This document shows positions 27,401 through 34,860 of a stretch of 64,000 nt of DNA, in pieces. Both the position numbers and the translations under genes were made by a program. Below the pieces are notes generated by a model that was not told the DNA's origin, ran no database searches, and saw only the letters and a program-made list of their open reading frames with translations. Position 1 is the stretch's first letter. Each line of letters starts with the position of its first letter. The DNA is from Streptomyces sp. NRRL F-5123 (GTDB lineage: Bacteria > Actinomycetota > Actinomycetes > Streptomycetales > Streptomycetaceae), in NCBI RefSeq assembly GCF_000721495.1, contig NZ_JOHY01000015.1:57289-121288 (forward strand). Direction: 5' to 3'.

Positions 27401-27929
27401 TCCGCGCGATCGAGACCACGATCCCGTCGACGCCGGCCCGCTCGGCCGTTGCGCGGTCCGCCACGGACACGCGGGCACGGGCTGCCGGTCCTGCCGTGTC
27501 CTGCGTCGTGTCCTGTGTCGTGTTCTGCTTCTGCGCGGCCTTGGCCGCGCCGGCGCTGCGTCCGAGCCGGACCGGGAGGGTGCCGGCCGCGGTGGGCGGC
27601 GGCGCCGCCGTGCCGCTGCGCGCGCCGGGCAGATCGACGTCCGCCTGGCCCGCGGACGGCCAGCGCACCGTGTCCGGGGACCAGTTGTGTACGGCGGGCG
27701 CAGCCTGCTTTTTCTGGACCGGCAGATCGGCGCCGCTGACGGAGGTGGCTTTCTGCGCGGCGCGCACCGAGAAACCGGGCGCGGCAGCCGCCCATGCCGG
27801 CGCGGCGAGCAGGGAAATCCCCAACGCCGACGAAAGAGCAGCGGCCGTGAACCCGCGGCGGCTTTTCCACCGCACGCGAAGCCCTACCCGAGAGGGGAAC
27901 AGGCCAAAGCTACGCCGACTCGAAGTCAC
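21435..27929 (-). CDS. Large secreted RHS-repeat protein with Cys-rich variable C-terminus
   Basis: 2164 aa from GTG 27929, preceded by GGGGTGG; a TTG at 27941 is the alternative. N-terminal signal: basic residues then TAAALSSALGISLLAAPAWA. About 300 residues of Ala/Thr-rich secretion-type sequence precede the conserved RHS opening (LAPKVELTYNSSGVDGR, WIGEGWDYSQGFIERSY). YD-type repeats fill about residues 700-1800 (TYDSLGR, YDAAGHLTHQ). The RHS core is near nt 22490-22230 (GFVGGDTDPTTGFTHIGARD, YDPATGRFISVDPLL, NPTTYSDPTGTY). The roughly 265-residue tip begins with a Cys-rich segment holding about ten cysteines within 70 residues (TCRNGHEGCDEHGNTCSTDC is its start). It ends with a domain having many His and aromatic residues (VIKIHFHIENPADWHSFTHV, ending QLPLACVNIK). 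I do not recognise that tip as a known toxin fold. The next gene, a lipoprotein, may neutralise it. Confidence 0.85.
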   Translation of the reverse strand: MTSSRRSFGLFPSRVGLRVRWKSRRGFTAAALSSALGISLLAAPAWAAAAPGFSVRAAQKATSVSGADLPVQKKQAAPAVHNWSPDTVRWPSAGQADVDLPGARSGTAAPPPTAAGTLPVRLGRSAGAAKAAQKQNTTQDTTQDTAGPAARARVSVADRATAERAGVDGIVVSIARTDSAPAAVPTQVQVDYSSFRDAYGADWSSRLHLAVLPACALTTPGAANCRNATALPTANDTASHTLTATVSLPAAQQAGATVLAATAGDSGSDGSFKATSLAPAGSWSVGGNSGGFAWSVPLTAPPVPGGLAPKVELTYNSSGVDGRTASTNNQSSWIGEGWDYSQGFIERSYASCENDKQGGNNTAKVGDLCWKSQNATLSLNGSASALVWDAGKKVWRLATDDGSRVEQIFSPTPNAAAGAGDDDDEYWRVTTKDGTQYWFGKNRLPGWSDGDAETNSVFTVPVFGNNTGEPGHASSFASSAANQAWRWNLDYVVDPHGNAMAMYYTKESGYYAENMKADKPVKYTRGGYLNHIDYGLRAGAVYSTANPAGRVTFGVAERCLTSCTTFDHDHAANWPDVPVDLDCTATTTSCLQSSPTFWSRKRLTDINTFALSGSTMTPVDTWTLSQSFPPTGDTSSPTLWLDSIQHTAKAGALADITMPKTTFGNDGVPMANRVDAAEGRPPLYKYRLTKITNETGGQTLVTYSPADCTPTSLPTAQDTNNRRCYPVWWTPDGAVDPVKDWFHKYVVTQVVEDDTTAGSGSASKTTTYQYSGGPNWRRDTGEFTVDKQRTWSDYRGYSTVRTLVGAANRTQSETSYFTGMYGDTMADGSPRPQLFVNGVPDREDFAGRPAQTRTYDKENGKVVARTTYVPWQSDATATQSVTGITDPDKPTVPGPALPARTAHFSGTATETSGTLMDDGTWRDEVVSRTYDPVYGLLTAEADAGDPADPDDSRCTHTSYVTPDTTNWLISYAAESTTLSADSCDSFLYGDDVTGSTRTYYDGKALGEAPDPGKAESVRVEQAAALDGAHTLTWDTVSQSDYDSYGRAVSASGQDGQATTTAYSPSTGAQPTSVTVTDPAHHRTVTVQDGMRGLPLTTTDANGNTTTLQYDSLGRVTKGWSPGRAASADPNVTYTYALSNTVPTAVTTKRLYENGTWGTSTTWYDSLLRPRQTQADAIGITGRTITDTFYDTLGRGYRTNNAYYNSSAVSSVMYTVPDNQVPSATETDYDGRGRPTAVVTLSLNVEKWRTTTTYGDTWTATLPVAGDTPTLAIDDVHGRTVERREYKDRNPVIGAARSQYERTTYAYDSADRLTKVTDNSGRNTWTYAFDLRGRQTAAGDPDAGASSTTYGTDGRVATTTDARGITLARTYDVLGRQTSLRTGSATGPKLAEWTYDTAPHGLGLTATTTRYDTGVTPAAAYTTTVTGYDAAGQATGSTLTVPSVAGEEKLAGTYTTATTSTPVSGLPLTSAFSTGNTNATAALPAETVTDHYGAQDQLALVDSNLNQAYLRGASYTEFGELAQAQLGNLGTLVVQTLTYETITRRLATSVVDRETSGPQTLSDITYTYDTAGNLTRVRDDQNDGTVVDDQCYAYDWARRLTDAWTTGDGCTTKSANGTGAPNLGTTDPYWTNWTFTDSNDRAVETRHKAGPVTADATSTYTYPTTSGAAQPHAVRTVTTTSAGTTAATGYQYDAAGHLTHQTPSAGPEQDLTWTPEGSLATSTTAGAGTTSFLYDTAGTRLVKREPTATTLYLPGGQELTLTKATGAVTGTRYYSVPGGTAVRTSSDGKVRLLVADPHGTNTLSISAANLAFNRRKTLPYGAARGTAPASWPGQKGFVGGDTDPTTGFTHIGARDYDPATGRFISVDPLLTLDEPQTIGGYAYSADNPTTYSDPTGTYTCRNGHEGCDEHGNTCSTDCSAEATQMGDCVHTECSPSTVNQNPEATIEEQRAARDCGGKCVPAGTTPLDPILGIIPDSRATHQYNDAFDAGVAWLWGLEGDEYYYGGDLLTKVLADDDPIVRARNQLINMGIDAFVGPRQEQVTIHYKDTGPDPGHPWYTPRGALNNIRGAASDLLGATTRGHLGHKNSAKSFLGSYKGYANIVPGGDVAPGVIKIHFHIENPADWHSFTHVIPRGWDSWLRGPGHLQNITFDWTEQLPLACVNIK

Positions 27930-28273
27930 GCCCCACCCCAAGAAAACCTAAGCCGCGAGTAAAGTCATGCGGATCCAACCCGACCTGGCGGCCGTACACA
28001 AGCCCTTTCCGGGGATTGACGTAATTACGCCTTCCCCCCGCCCGCGTAAGCACCGGGACCAGCGCAATCTCCTTCAAGGGTCGCGATTACCTGCCAACCT
28101 CCCCCAAGATGCCGCAAAGGAACCGCCCCACCAGGCATGATTCGGACTTGCGTATTCCACTTTCCATGCCTCGGTGAGTATCTGCAAGCCCGGTTTCACG
28201 GAACTCCTAGGTGAAAAGACAGCCCGTCGAATAGCCTGCCCCGGACCTGTGCACTGACCACGAAGGGCTTTCC
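27930..28273. promoter_or_regulatory. Divergent promoter region between the second RHS gene and the FG-GAP gene
   Basis: 344 nt of clearly lower GC. It holds TTGACGTAATTACG near 28017, with a GTAATTAC palindrome and a -35-like TTGACG, and AT-rich stretches near 28120-28220. The two flanking genes start from its two sides, so both promoters should lie here. I saw no repeated operator. Confidence 0.4.
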
Positions 28274-31200
28274 ATGTCACGTTCAGGTAACCCGCCCCGG
28301 AAAAGACGCCGCTACGGTGCGCTGCTTCTCGCTCTGGCACTTCCCGCGGCCGGAGCGACCGCCTTGTCGGCCGGCGCTTCGGCGGCGGCTGCAGAAGCCG
28401 CACCTTCGCAGTCCCAGAGCGCGGAATACGACTCAGAGGCATTCGCCGAGGCCGCTTCCACCGGGCACCGGGTCGAGGTCGTGGAGCGCAGGGAGGAGTC
28501 GGCGGAGGTCTTCGCCAACCCGGACGGCTCCCTGACGCGCCGTCAGTATTCGACGCCGGTCTGGTCGGAACTCGGCGGCACCTGGCGCAGGGCCGACCCC
28601 ACCCTGGTCGACCGCGGCGACGGGACCGTCGGCCCGGCCTCCCCGGTCTTCGGCATCGCCTTCTCCGGCGGCGGAAGCGGCCCGCTGGCCACCATGACCA
28701 AGGGCGACAAGCAACTCTCCCTGACGTGGCCGACGGCGCTGCCCGCGCCCGTGCTGGACGGCAGCACCGCCGTCTACCCCGCGGTGCTGCCCGACGTGGA
28801 CCTGAGGGTCGTCGCGGAGGTCGACGGCTTCTCCGAGCAGCTCATCGTCAACACCCCGGCGGCAGCCGCCGACCCGGCCGTCAGAAGCATCAAGCTCGGC
28901 GTCTCCACCCGAGGCGTCACCCTGGACGACGACGCGGGCGACAACCTCGTCGCCAAGGACTCCGACGGCACCACCGTCTTCAGCGCCGCACACCCGAGGA
29001 TGTGGCAGGCCCCGGCGGATCCGGCAGGCCCGGCGGCCCGCGCGTCCGCCCCCCGGGGCCTGGCCGAGGCAGCACCGCAGGCCGCCCCGCAGAACACCGA
29101 GAGCGCCGCGGTCGCCGCCGACGTCACCGGTAACACCCTCACGCTCACCCCCGACCCGGCCGCCCTGTCGCAGGCGACCCGCTTCCCGCTGGTCATCGAC
29201 CCGCCCTTCACCGGCGGCCACGTCGAGAAGTGGGCGGTGGTCTATTCTGCCTACCCCGCCGAGGACTACCCCAACGGCTCGGGCTGGCACTCCGACAACC
29301 CGGCCGACGAGCCCCGCGTCGGCTACAACGGGTCAGGAGCCACCCGCTCCTTCTTCGCCATGAACACCAACGGCCTGGAAGGCGCCACTGTCACCGACGC
29401 CACCTTCTCGGTCACCGAGACCCACTCCTGGGGATGCGACCCGGCGGTCGCCGGCCCCACCGAGCTGTGGTCCTCCGGCGGCATCACCACCACCCCGACC
29501 TGGAACACCAGCGCCTCGCTGCTGGCCGCCAAGCTGGACTCGGACTCCTTCGCCCACGGCAACCCCACCTACTGCCCCGGCAACCAGGGCCACGACTTCC
29601 GCAGCACCGCGCTGACCGACTACGTCAAGCAGGCCGCGGCCAACAGCTGGGGCACCCTCGTGCTGGCGCTCAAGGCCGCGGACGGCTACGAGTACAACCA
29701 GAACAGCTTCAAGCGGTTCAAGAACAACCCGGCCCTTGAGGTCACCTACAACTACGCGCCCACCCTGGACTCGGTGGCGGCGTACGAGGGCAGCTGGAAC
29801 CCGGCGGGCGACGGCAACAAGAAGATCGGCTGCGGCGGGATCATCGGCAACAGCGGGATCGCCCTGACCACCAAGGTCACCGACAAGGACGGCGGCAAGG
29901 TCACCACCGACTTCCAGGTCACCAGCGACGCCACCGGCGCGAAGGTGAACTTCAGCCCGCACTCCGACACCGTCTCCAGCGGCCAGAGCGCGTCGGTCAC
30001 CGTCCCGTCCGGCTCCCTGCCCAGCGGCACCTACCACTGGTTCCCGAACGTCACCGACGACGAGGGCACACCGGCCACCTTCTTCTTCAACTGCACCTTC
30101 ACCGTCGACCGCCAGGGCCCCACCGCCACGGTCACCGTCACCACCGCCGACGGCGCCGACCCGGCCACCGCGAAGGCCCCGGCACGCACCGCCCGGCAGC
30201 TCAAGCTGAGCAACCCCGCAAGCGACCTCGCCGGCTTCTGCTACCTCTTGGACCGCCCGCTGTCGGTGTCCGGCACCCGCTGCTCCAACGGCATCTGGGC
30301 GGCGGCCGACAGCAACCACACCGCGACCGTCACCGTCACCCCCACCGGCTGGCCGGCGAGCACCCTGCACGTCATCGCCTACGACCTGGCCGGCAACCAC
30401 TCCCCTTACGACGGCGCCGCAGGAAGCCCCGGCGACACCGTCAGCCTGCCGACCCAAACCCCCGAGCACGTCTACGCGGCCCCCAAGAGCCCCGACACCG
30501 GACTGGCCACGGCCGACCTGCCCGGCGACCTGACCGGCGACGGCTACACCGACTTCGTCGCGAGCGACACCGACGGCAAGCTCCGCCTCTACGCGGGCGA
30601 CGGCACCGGCAGGGTCGCCGCGGCCAGGACCGTCGGCAACGCGGGCTGGACCGGCGCGCTGGTCGCCCACCGCGGGGACTTCGCCGGCTTCACCAGCCCC
30701 ACCGCGGCCCCCGACGGCTACGAGGACTTCGTCGTCCGCCTCGGCGACGGCAACCTCTACCTCTACCCCGGCGACGGCCTGGGGCAGCCGATGTACAACA
30801 CCCGCACGCAGCTGCCCGACCGCATCGGCGGCAGCTGGGCGAACGTCCTCCAGCTGATCGCCCCGGGGAACATCGACCAGAACCCGGGCGACGACCTCAT
30901 CACCATCGAGTGCACCGACGGCACCCGGCCCTGCACCCAGGCGAAGCTCTTCCTCTACAGCGGCACCCAGGCCGCCGGCGGCGGCCCCGTCCAGGGGCGG
31001 CCGTTCGACACCACGCCCACCGAGATCGGCAGCGGCGGCTGGCAAGGCTACACCGACCTCGCCGTCGGCGACCAGAACGGGGACGGCGCCGACGACCTCG
31101 TCGCCCGCAGCCCCTCGACCGGTCAGCTCTTCCTCTACCCGGGCCGGGTGACCACGAACGCCGACGGCACCCACAGCTACGCCCTCGGCACCCGCGTCCT

Positions 31201-31540
31201 GTACGGCGACCCCGGCTGGGACCCGGCCAACCGACCGCTGCTCACCTCGCCCGGCAACGTCCAGGGCACGGTGACCAGCGGCACCGTCGACGAGGACGGC
31301 ACCCCCGTCACCTACAAGCAGTTCCAGCCCACCGCCGGCAGCGAATACGGCGACTTCTGGGCCACCACACCGGCCAGCTCCACGGCCACCGTCTCCTACG
31401 TGGACGACGCCGGCGCCAGTCAGAGCACCACCTGCCCCTCCGGCTGCCTGCTGTTCTACCCGGGCGGTCCGACCTGGCACCGCACACCGCACCTCGTCGG
31501 CACCAGCGGATGGAGCAGCGTCATCACCGGCATCTTCTAG
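28274..31540 (+). CDS. Secreted DNRLRE/FG-GAP-like repeat protein
   Basis: 1088 aa. ATG 28274 has GAAGGG 9 nt upstream. Signal peptide: RKRRRYGALLLALALPAAGA, cleaved near ASAAAA. Residues about 30-300 match the opening of actinobacterial wall-associated or RHS-associated proteins (VEVVERREESAEVFANPDGS, then SLTWPTALPAPVLDGSTAVY). Residues about 310-490 look like a DNRLRE domain (SFFAMNTNGLEGATVTDATF; tryptophan and cysteine conserved in HSWGCDPA). A beta-rich domain follows to about 740. The C-terminal 340 residues have repeated FG-GAP/VCBS motifs (LPGDLTGDGYTDFVA, VGDQNGDGADDLVA) with LYPGDG and LYSG turns, so a beta-propeller is likely. Such genes commonly sit beside RHS genes in Streptomyces. 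No catalytic motif is visible; binding to a surface or helping RHS function is a guess. Confidence 0.75.
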   Translation: MSRSGNPPRKRRRYGALLLALALPAAGATALSAGASAAAAEAAPSQSQSAEYDSEAFAEAASTGHRVEVVERREESAEVFANPDGSLTRRQYSTPVWSELGGTWRRADPTLVDRGDGTVGPASPVFGIAFSGGGSGPLATMTKGDKQLSLTWPTALPAPVLDGSTAVYPAVLPDVDLRVVAEVDGFSEQLIVNTPAAAADPAVRSIKLGVSTRGVTLDDDAGDNLVAKDSDGTTVFSAAHPRMWQAPADPAGPAARASAPRGLAEAAPQAAPQNTESAAVAADVTGNTLTLTPDPAALSQATRFPLVIDPPFTGGHVEKWAVVYSAYPAEDYPNGSGWHSDNPADEPRVGYNGSGATRSFFAMNTNGLEGATVTDATFSVTETHSWGCDPAVAGPTELWSSGGITTTPTWNTSASLLAAKLDSDSFAHGNPTYCPGNQGHDFRSTALTDYVKQAAANSWGTLVLALKAADGYEYNQNSFKRFKNNPALEVTYNYAPTLDSVAAYEGSWNPAGDGNKKIGCGGIIGNSGIALTTKVTDKDGGKVTTDFQVTSDATGAKVNFSPHSDTVSSGQSASVTVPSGSLPSGTYHWFPNVTDDEGTPATFFFNCTFTVDRQGPTATVTVTTADGADPATAKAPARTARQLKLSNPASDLAGFCYLLDRPLSVSGTRCSNGIWAAADSNHTATVTVTPTGWPASTLHVIAYDLAGNHSPYDGAAGSPGDTVSLPTQTPEHVYAAPKSPDTGLATADLPGDLTGDGYTDFVASDTDGKLRLYAGDGTGRVAAARTVGNAGWTGALVAHRGDFAGFTSPTAAPDGYEDFVVRLGDGNLYLYPGDGLGQPMYNTRTQLPDRIGGSWANVLQLIAPGNIDQNPGDDLITIECTDGTRPCTQAKLFLYSGTQAAGGGPVQGRPFDTTPTEIGSGGWQGYTDLAVGDQNGDGADDLVARSPSTGQLFLYPGRVTTNADGTHSYALGTRVLYGDPGWDPANRPLLTSPGNVQGTVTSGTVDEDGTPVTYKQFQPTAGSEYGDFWATTPASSTATVSYVDDAGASQSTTCPSGCLLFYPGGPTWHRTPHLVGTSGWSSVITGIF

Positions 31541-31647
31541 CCCGCCTCCCGCGGTCCCGCCCACCGGCCCAGGCGCCGGGGGCAGGACCGCGGCCCTGCG
31601 GCGCGGGACGGCCGGGGCGCTCCGAAAGCCGCTGTCCGGCGGTTGCC

Positions 31648-31812
31648 GCGATGGTCGACTTCGCCCTGGTGCCCTTTCAACGCGGCGACGACGCGCGGGA
31701 CAGGCTCACCCGACTGCGGCTCGCCTTCGTCCTCGGACGGCCGAGGCAGAGCAGGTTGTTGTCGACGGCGGTGAGGTTCCACCGCACCAGCAGTACCTTC
31801 TCGGCCAGGTGC
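31648..31812 (-). pseudogene. Tyrosine recombinase relic B
   Basis: The minus strand reads LAEKVLLVRWNLTAVDNN, then LLCLGRPRTKASRSRVSLSR, then VVAALKGHQ. This is the integrase segment with the G-PxTKxSRRxxxL hairpin. It matches relic A at 20660-20935 along its first 35 residues, with NN-LxLG-PxTxASR shared. It stops abruptly at both ends, just before the GH8 gene. No catalytic boxes remain. Confidence 0.5.
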
Positions 31813-31827
31813 GCATCGGTCCGAGGA

Positions 31828-33144
31828 TCAGTGGATTCCGTGTTGCGTGAAGTCGCGGAACCGGCCGCTGTCGTAGAGCAGGCCCAGCAGGTAGAGCATG
31901 CCGTCGTAGTAGCGTGCCTGGCCGGACGGAACGGCGGTGTTCCACATGTCCTCGACGAACGCCCGGCTGTTCGGGTCGGTCGCCGAGATCGCGGAGGTGG
32001 AGTTCATCGCCACCAGGCCCTGGGCGTGCGCAGGCTCGTAGGTGTTCTGCCCCGAGGGCAGCGGCGTGCCGTCCAGGTGGTAGCGGCTTACGTAATCGGT
32101 GACGCCCTGGCTCTCGAAGAACTTCTCCAGGCGGTTGGAGTACTGCGTCTGCCAGGGCTTCACCCCGTCCCAGGCGGCGTCGACGTTCGCGTTCGCGATG
32201 ACCCGCCAGGCATCCTCCTGGAAGTTGTGGGAGTACGCGTTGTCGTCCGCCGTCTCCCCCGGCCACATGAACGGCGTGCCGTCGAAGTTCGTGTAGCAGG
32301 GGGCCAGGCCGGTGTCTGCGTTCGGCGCCTCCTGGAGGAGCTTCTCGCCCGCCGCGTACGCCTTGTCCCACTGCGGCTTGTCGGACGGGTCGGCCTTGGC
32401 GAAGACCTTGTAGAAGGCGGGCAGCGCGTACGAGGGGTCGGAGAAGAAGACCAGGCCGGGTGGGGAGAAGACCGGCAGATAGCTGGCTGCGTCGAACATG
32501 TTCACGCCGCCGTCGTCGGAGGCGTGCCACATCGCGTGCAGGATCTGCTCGGCGTGCCGCCCGTAGTCGTACGTGCCGGTGCCGTCGTGCCAGCGGGCCG
32601 ACGCCTCTGCGAGCGCGGCAGCGATCCACTGGTCGCCGTCGGGCGCGACACCGCTGTCGATGACCTTGCCGGTGGTGTCGGTGTGCCAGGCGAAGTAGTA
32701 CTTCTCCCCACCGCTCTTGATCTGCATGTTCGTCTGCGCGAAATTCCACAGCGAGTCGAACTCGTGCTTGTGGCCGAGCTGCACCGCGATCATCATCGCG
32801 TAGCCCATGCCCTCGCTGCGCACGTCCTGGTTGCCGATGTCCTCGACGTACGCCATGTCGGGCGACATCTGGTAGTAGATGCTCTGCCCGTCGGCGTAGG
32901 TCGGCGCCGTGCCGGGGGCGCCGTGGAAGAGCTGCTGCCAAGCGGACCTGATCTTCGCGTCGACCGCCCTGGGCGAGTGGCCGGCGCGGGCGAAGACGTC
33001 CGGCAGGTTCTTCCCGGGGGGAGCGGGCGGAGGAGCCGGCTTGCTGTGCCCTGCCGGGGGGGACGCCAGTGCGGTCGCCGGCGCGGTCGCCACGAGCGCG
33101 GCGGCCGCCAGCAGTGCCACGGTCAGTTTGCGTGTTCTGTTCAA
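31828..33144 (-). CDS. Secreted glycoside hydrolase family 8 (exo-oligoxylanase/cellulase type)
   Basis: A 438-aa secreted enzyme. TTG 33144 has GGAGG 6 nt upstream. Signal peptide MNRTRKLTVALLAAAALVAT up to ALAS. Then a Pro-rich spacer (PAPPPAPPGKNLPD) and a GH8 domain of about 390 residues. The catalytic acid is E111 in DVRSEGMGYAMMIAVQLG, and the APDGDQWIAAAL segment (D169/D171) carries the acidic residues of the (alpha/alpha)6 active site. The overall pattern fits reducing-end xylose-releasing exo-oligoxylanases and related GH8 xylanases better than chitosanases, though the exact substrate cannot be proven by reading. Short xylo-oligosaccharides it released could feed the bxlEFG-bxlA system at 43-48.6 kb. 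Confidence 0.85.
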   Translation of the reverse strand: MNRTRKLTVALLAAAALVATAPATALASPPAGHSKPAPPPAPPGKNLPDVFARAGHSPRAVDAKIRSAWQQLFHGAPGTAPTYADGQSIYYQMSPDMAYVEDIGNQDVRSEGMGYAMMIAVQLGHKHEFDSLWNFAQTNMQIKSGGEKYYFAWHTDTTGKVIDSGVAPDGDQWIAAALAEASARWHDGTGTYDYGRHAEQILHAMWHASDDGGVNMFDAASYLPVFSPPGLVFFSDPSYALPAFYKVFAKADPSDKPQWDKAYAAGEKLLQEAPNADTGLAPCYTNFDGTPFMWPGETADDNAYSHNFQEDAWRVIANANVDAAWDGVKPWQTQYSNRLEKFFESQGVTDYVSRYHLDGTPLPSGQNTYEPAHAQGLVAMNSTSAISATDPNSRAFVEDMWNTAVPSGQARYYDGMLYLLGLLYDSGRFRDFTQHGIH

Positions 33145-33588
33145 ACGACGCCTCCATGTGTGTCACCTGCGGGGTGTGGTGCCGGTTCCGGCGGCAGCCG
33201 TGCGGGTGCGCACGGCGGACGCCGCGGGACCGTGTGGCGCCTGCCGGGCGCCGTAGGGCGCGCGGCAGCGCCGTGCTCTCTCGCGGAGCCGGGGCAACGG
33301 GCCTTCTAGGCGGGCGGTGAGAGGGTCCGACGAGGGCTCGGTCCTGGCAGGCCTGCCTCGCGGCGGACGGGCGTCCGGTGTCCTTCCGGGCGCCCCGGTG
33401 CTCACGACGACACCGGCGGGCCCTTGCGGGTGAGTGCCGTGGGCCGGGCAGCCGTCAGTGTTGACATCACGCCTCCGCGCCGCCTCCGCTGAACCGCGGA
33501 CCGCCTTTGTGCGATCCGCACCGGGAGGGCAGCCGCTAACGTAATCGACGCCCCGTAATAACGTCAACGGTTGAACAAATAACGTGAC
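33145..33588. other. Upstream region of the GH8 gene with TAACGT direct repeats
   Basis: No gene is supported here. Close to its right end TAACGT occurs three times, at 33537, 33559 and 33580, spaced 22 and 21 bp (two helical turns), in an AT-richer patch. This may be a binding site for a regulator or part of the end of the adjacent ISKra4 relic. The rest is GC-rich without clear structure. Confidence 0.35.
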
Positions 33589-33854
33589 TTGGGCATTACC
33601 GCTGACCCCTTCGCCTGCTCGATCAGCGCTTTCGAGACGCTGACAGGCATCCTGCCGGGCGGCGACGTGAGCGAGTGGGCCCACGCCGAACTGGAAGAAC
33701 ACTTCGAAGCTGCATGGGCGGGAGCTGCTCCGCCTGCTCCGGGCCGCCGCCCACGCCTTCCGCAAACCCGGGACCACCGAGGCCGGAGCCTGGGCCGCCG
33801 ACCACCTGACCGCGATCCTCGCAGGCCAGGCCGCTCGCGCCCGCACCGCTTGAA
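33589..33854 (+). pseudogene. ISKra4-family transposase relic with internal deletion and frameshift
   Basis: The first frame gives TADPFACSISAFETLTGILP and WAHAELEEHFEA. These match the N-terminus of ISKra4-type transposases, where DPFAxSxAxFExL is followed by HAELEExL and then HGRELLRxL. A +1 shift gives LHGRELLRLL, and this is fused directly to RAAAHAFRKPGTTEAGAWAA and HLTAILAGQAARA. That second part belongs near the middle of the intact protein, after a VLEYLWxAA block. So about 250 codons with the catalytic residues are missing. It stops at TGA 33852-33854. Confidence 0.6.
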
Positions 33855-33918
33855 CAGCTGGGCCTCAGCTTCATCCAGTTCCTCCACGATGACCGCGGCG
33901 GTTGTGAAAGATGGTGCC

Positions 33919-34407
33919 GTGACGAGCGCGAGAGACGACTGTGTGAAGGTTTATTTCCGGCTGGAAGTAGACGAGGACGGCTGGCCGCCAGCGAGCGTGG
34001 AGAGCTTGTGGGCGGTGGATCTCGGCGACGGCAGCGTGCGTGTGGACAACACCCCGTGGTTCGTCCGGGGAGTTGCCAGCGGCGACATCATCCGTGTGGA
34101 GGCCGACGATGAAGGAATCCGCTGGGCGGGTGAGACTGTGCAGGCTTCGGGGCACTGCACCATCCGTCTGATCGTCCTGAGGGACGGTGGCTCGGAGGTC
34201 GCTCGGCGGACCGTGCTGGAGAGGTTCCACCGGCTTGGCACCACCGGCGAGGGAATCGAGCGGTTCGGGATGGTGGCACTCGATGTCCCGCCGGAAGCGG
34301 ACCTGCCTCAGGTCAAGGAGCTCTTGGAACGTGGAGAGTCCGAAGGGGCGTGGGAGTGGGAGGAAGGGTGTGTCACTGCCGCGTGGCGGGCCTTGGAAGC
34401 GGCATGA
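33919..34407 (+). CDS. DUF4265 domain-containing protein
   Basis: About 162 aa. It opens DDCVKVYFRLEVDEDGWPPA and continues with SVESLWAVDLGDG, NTPWFVRGVASGDIIRVEAD, and a C-terminal half with RFGMVALDVPPEADLPQVK and W-E-EGC. This is the pattern of DUF4265, a small cytoplasmic family of unknown function often found in actinobacterial accessory regions. I prefer GTG 33919 as the start; ATG 33889 in frame would add 10 residues but has no ribosome binding site. It is flanked by two transposase relics (ISKra4, IS630), so it may be a passenger gene. Confidence 0.75.
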   Translation: MTSARDDCVKVYFRLEVDEDGWPPASVESLWAVDLGDGSVRVDNTPWFVRGVASGDIIRVEADDEGIRWAGETVQASGHCTIRLIVLRDGGSEVARRTVLERFHRLGTTGEGIERFGMVALDVPPEADLPQVKELLERGESEGAWEWEEGCVTAAWRALEAA

Positions 34408-34479
34408 CAACAGGGCGACGAACGGTTGCTGCGTGCGATGTCGGCGGCCCGAGGCAAATCTCGGGTACCTGCGTGGGAC

Positions 34480-34860
34480 ATGAGGTATGCGCAGGGTGGC
34501 GGGCTGACGGACGTCGGGAGGGCCACGAGGGAGCGATTACGGCTGCAGGCTGTGGAACGCTTCGACGCCGGGGCAAAGAACGGGGAGATCGCAGCCGAGC
34601 TGCGCGTGAGCGAACGGTCGGTGGAGCGGTGGCGCCGGGCCTGGCGTGAACGGAGCAGCGCGGCGGAGCTTGGTGCCTGGGTGGTCTTCGAGGGTGAAGC
34701 CGGGCAGTTGATGACACCGCCGCGTGCCAGGACCTGGGGCCGGATCGGCCGGACGCCCGTGGTGCGGGTACGTGGCCGGGGCTGCGGACGCGTCTCGATG
34801 GCGGGTATGACCTGCTACAAGCCCGTCTACAGCTCCTCTCTCAGCCGTGCCCAGGTGTGA
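34480..34860 (+). pseudogene. IS630-family transposase relic with internal deletion
   Basis: From ATG 34480 the frame starts MRYAQGGGLTDVGRATRERL and has the helix-turn-helix NGEIAAELRVSERSVERWRR typical of IS630 N-termini. Directly after RRAWRERSSAAE it continues LGAWVVFEGEAGQLMTPP and RARTWGRIGRTPVV, which is the DDE-domain block (usually W-x-FxDEAxxxxxPPxxRTWxxRGxTPV). About 100 residues with the first catalytic Asp are lost. The 3' end is also cut and merges into the antisense of the next gene's 3' end (34827-34860). Confidence 0.65.
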
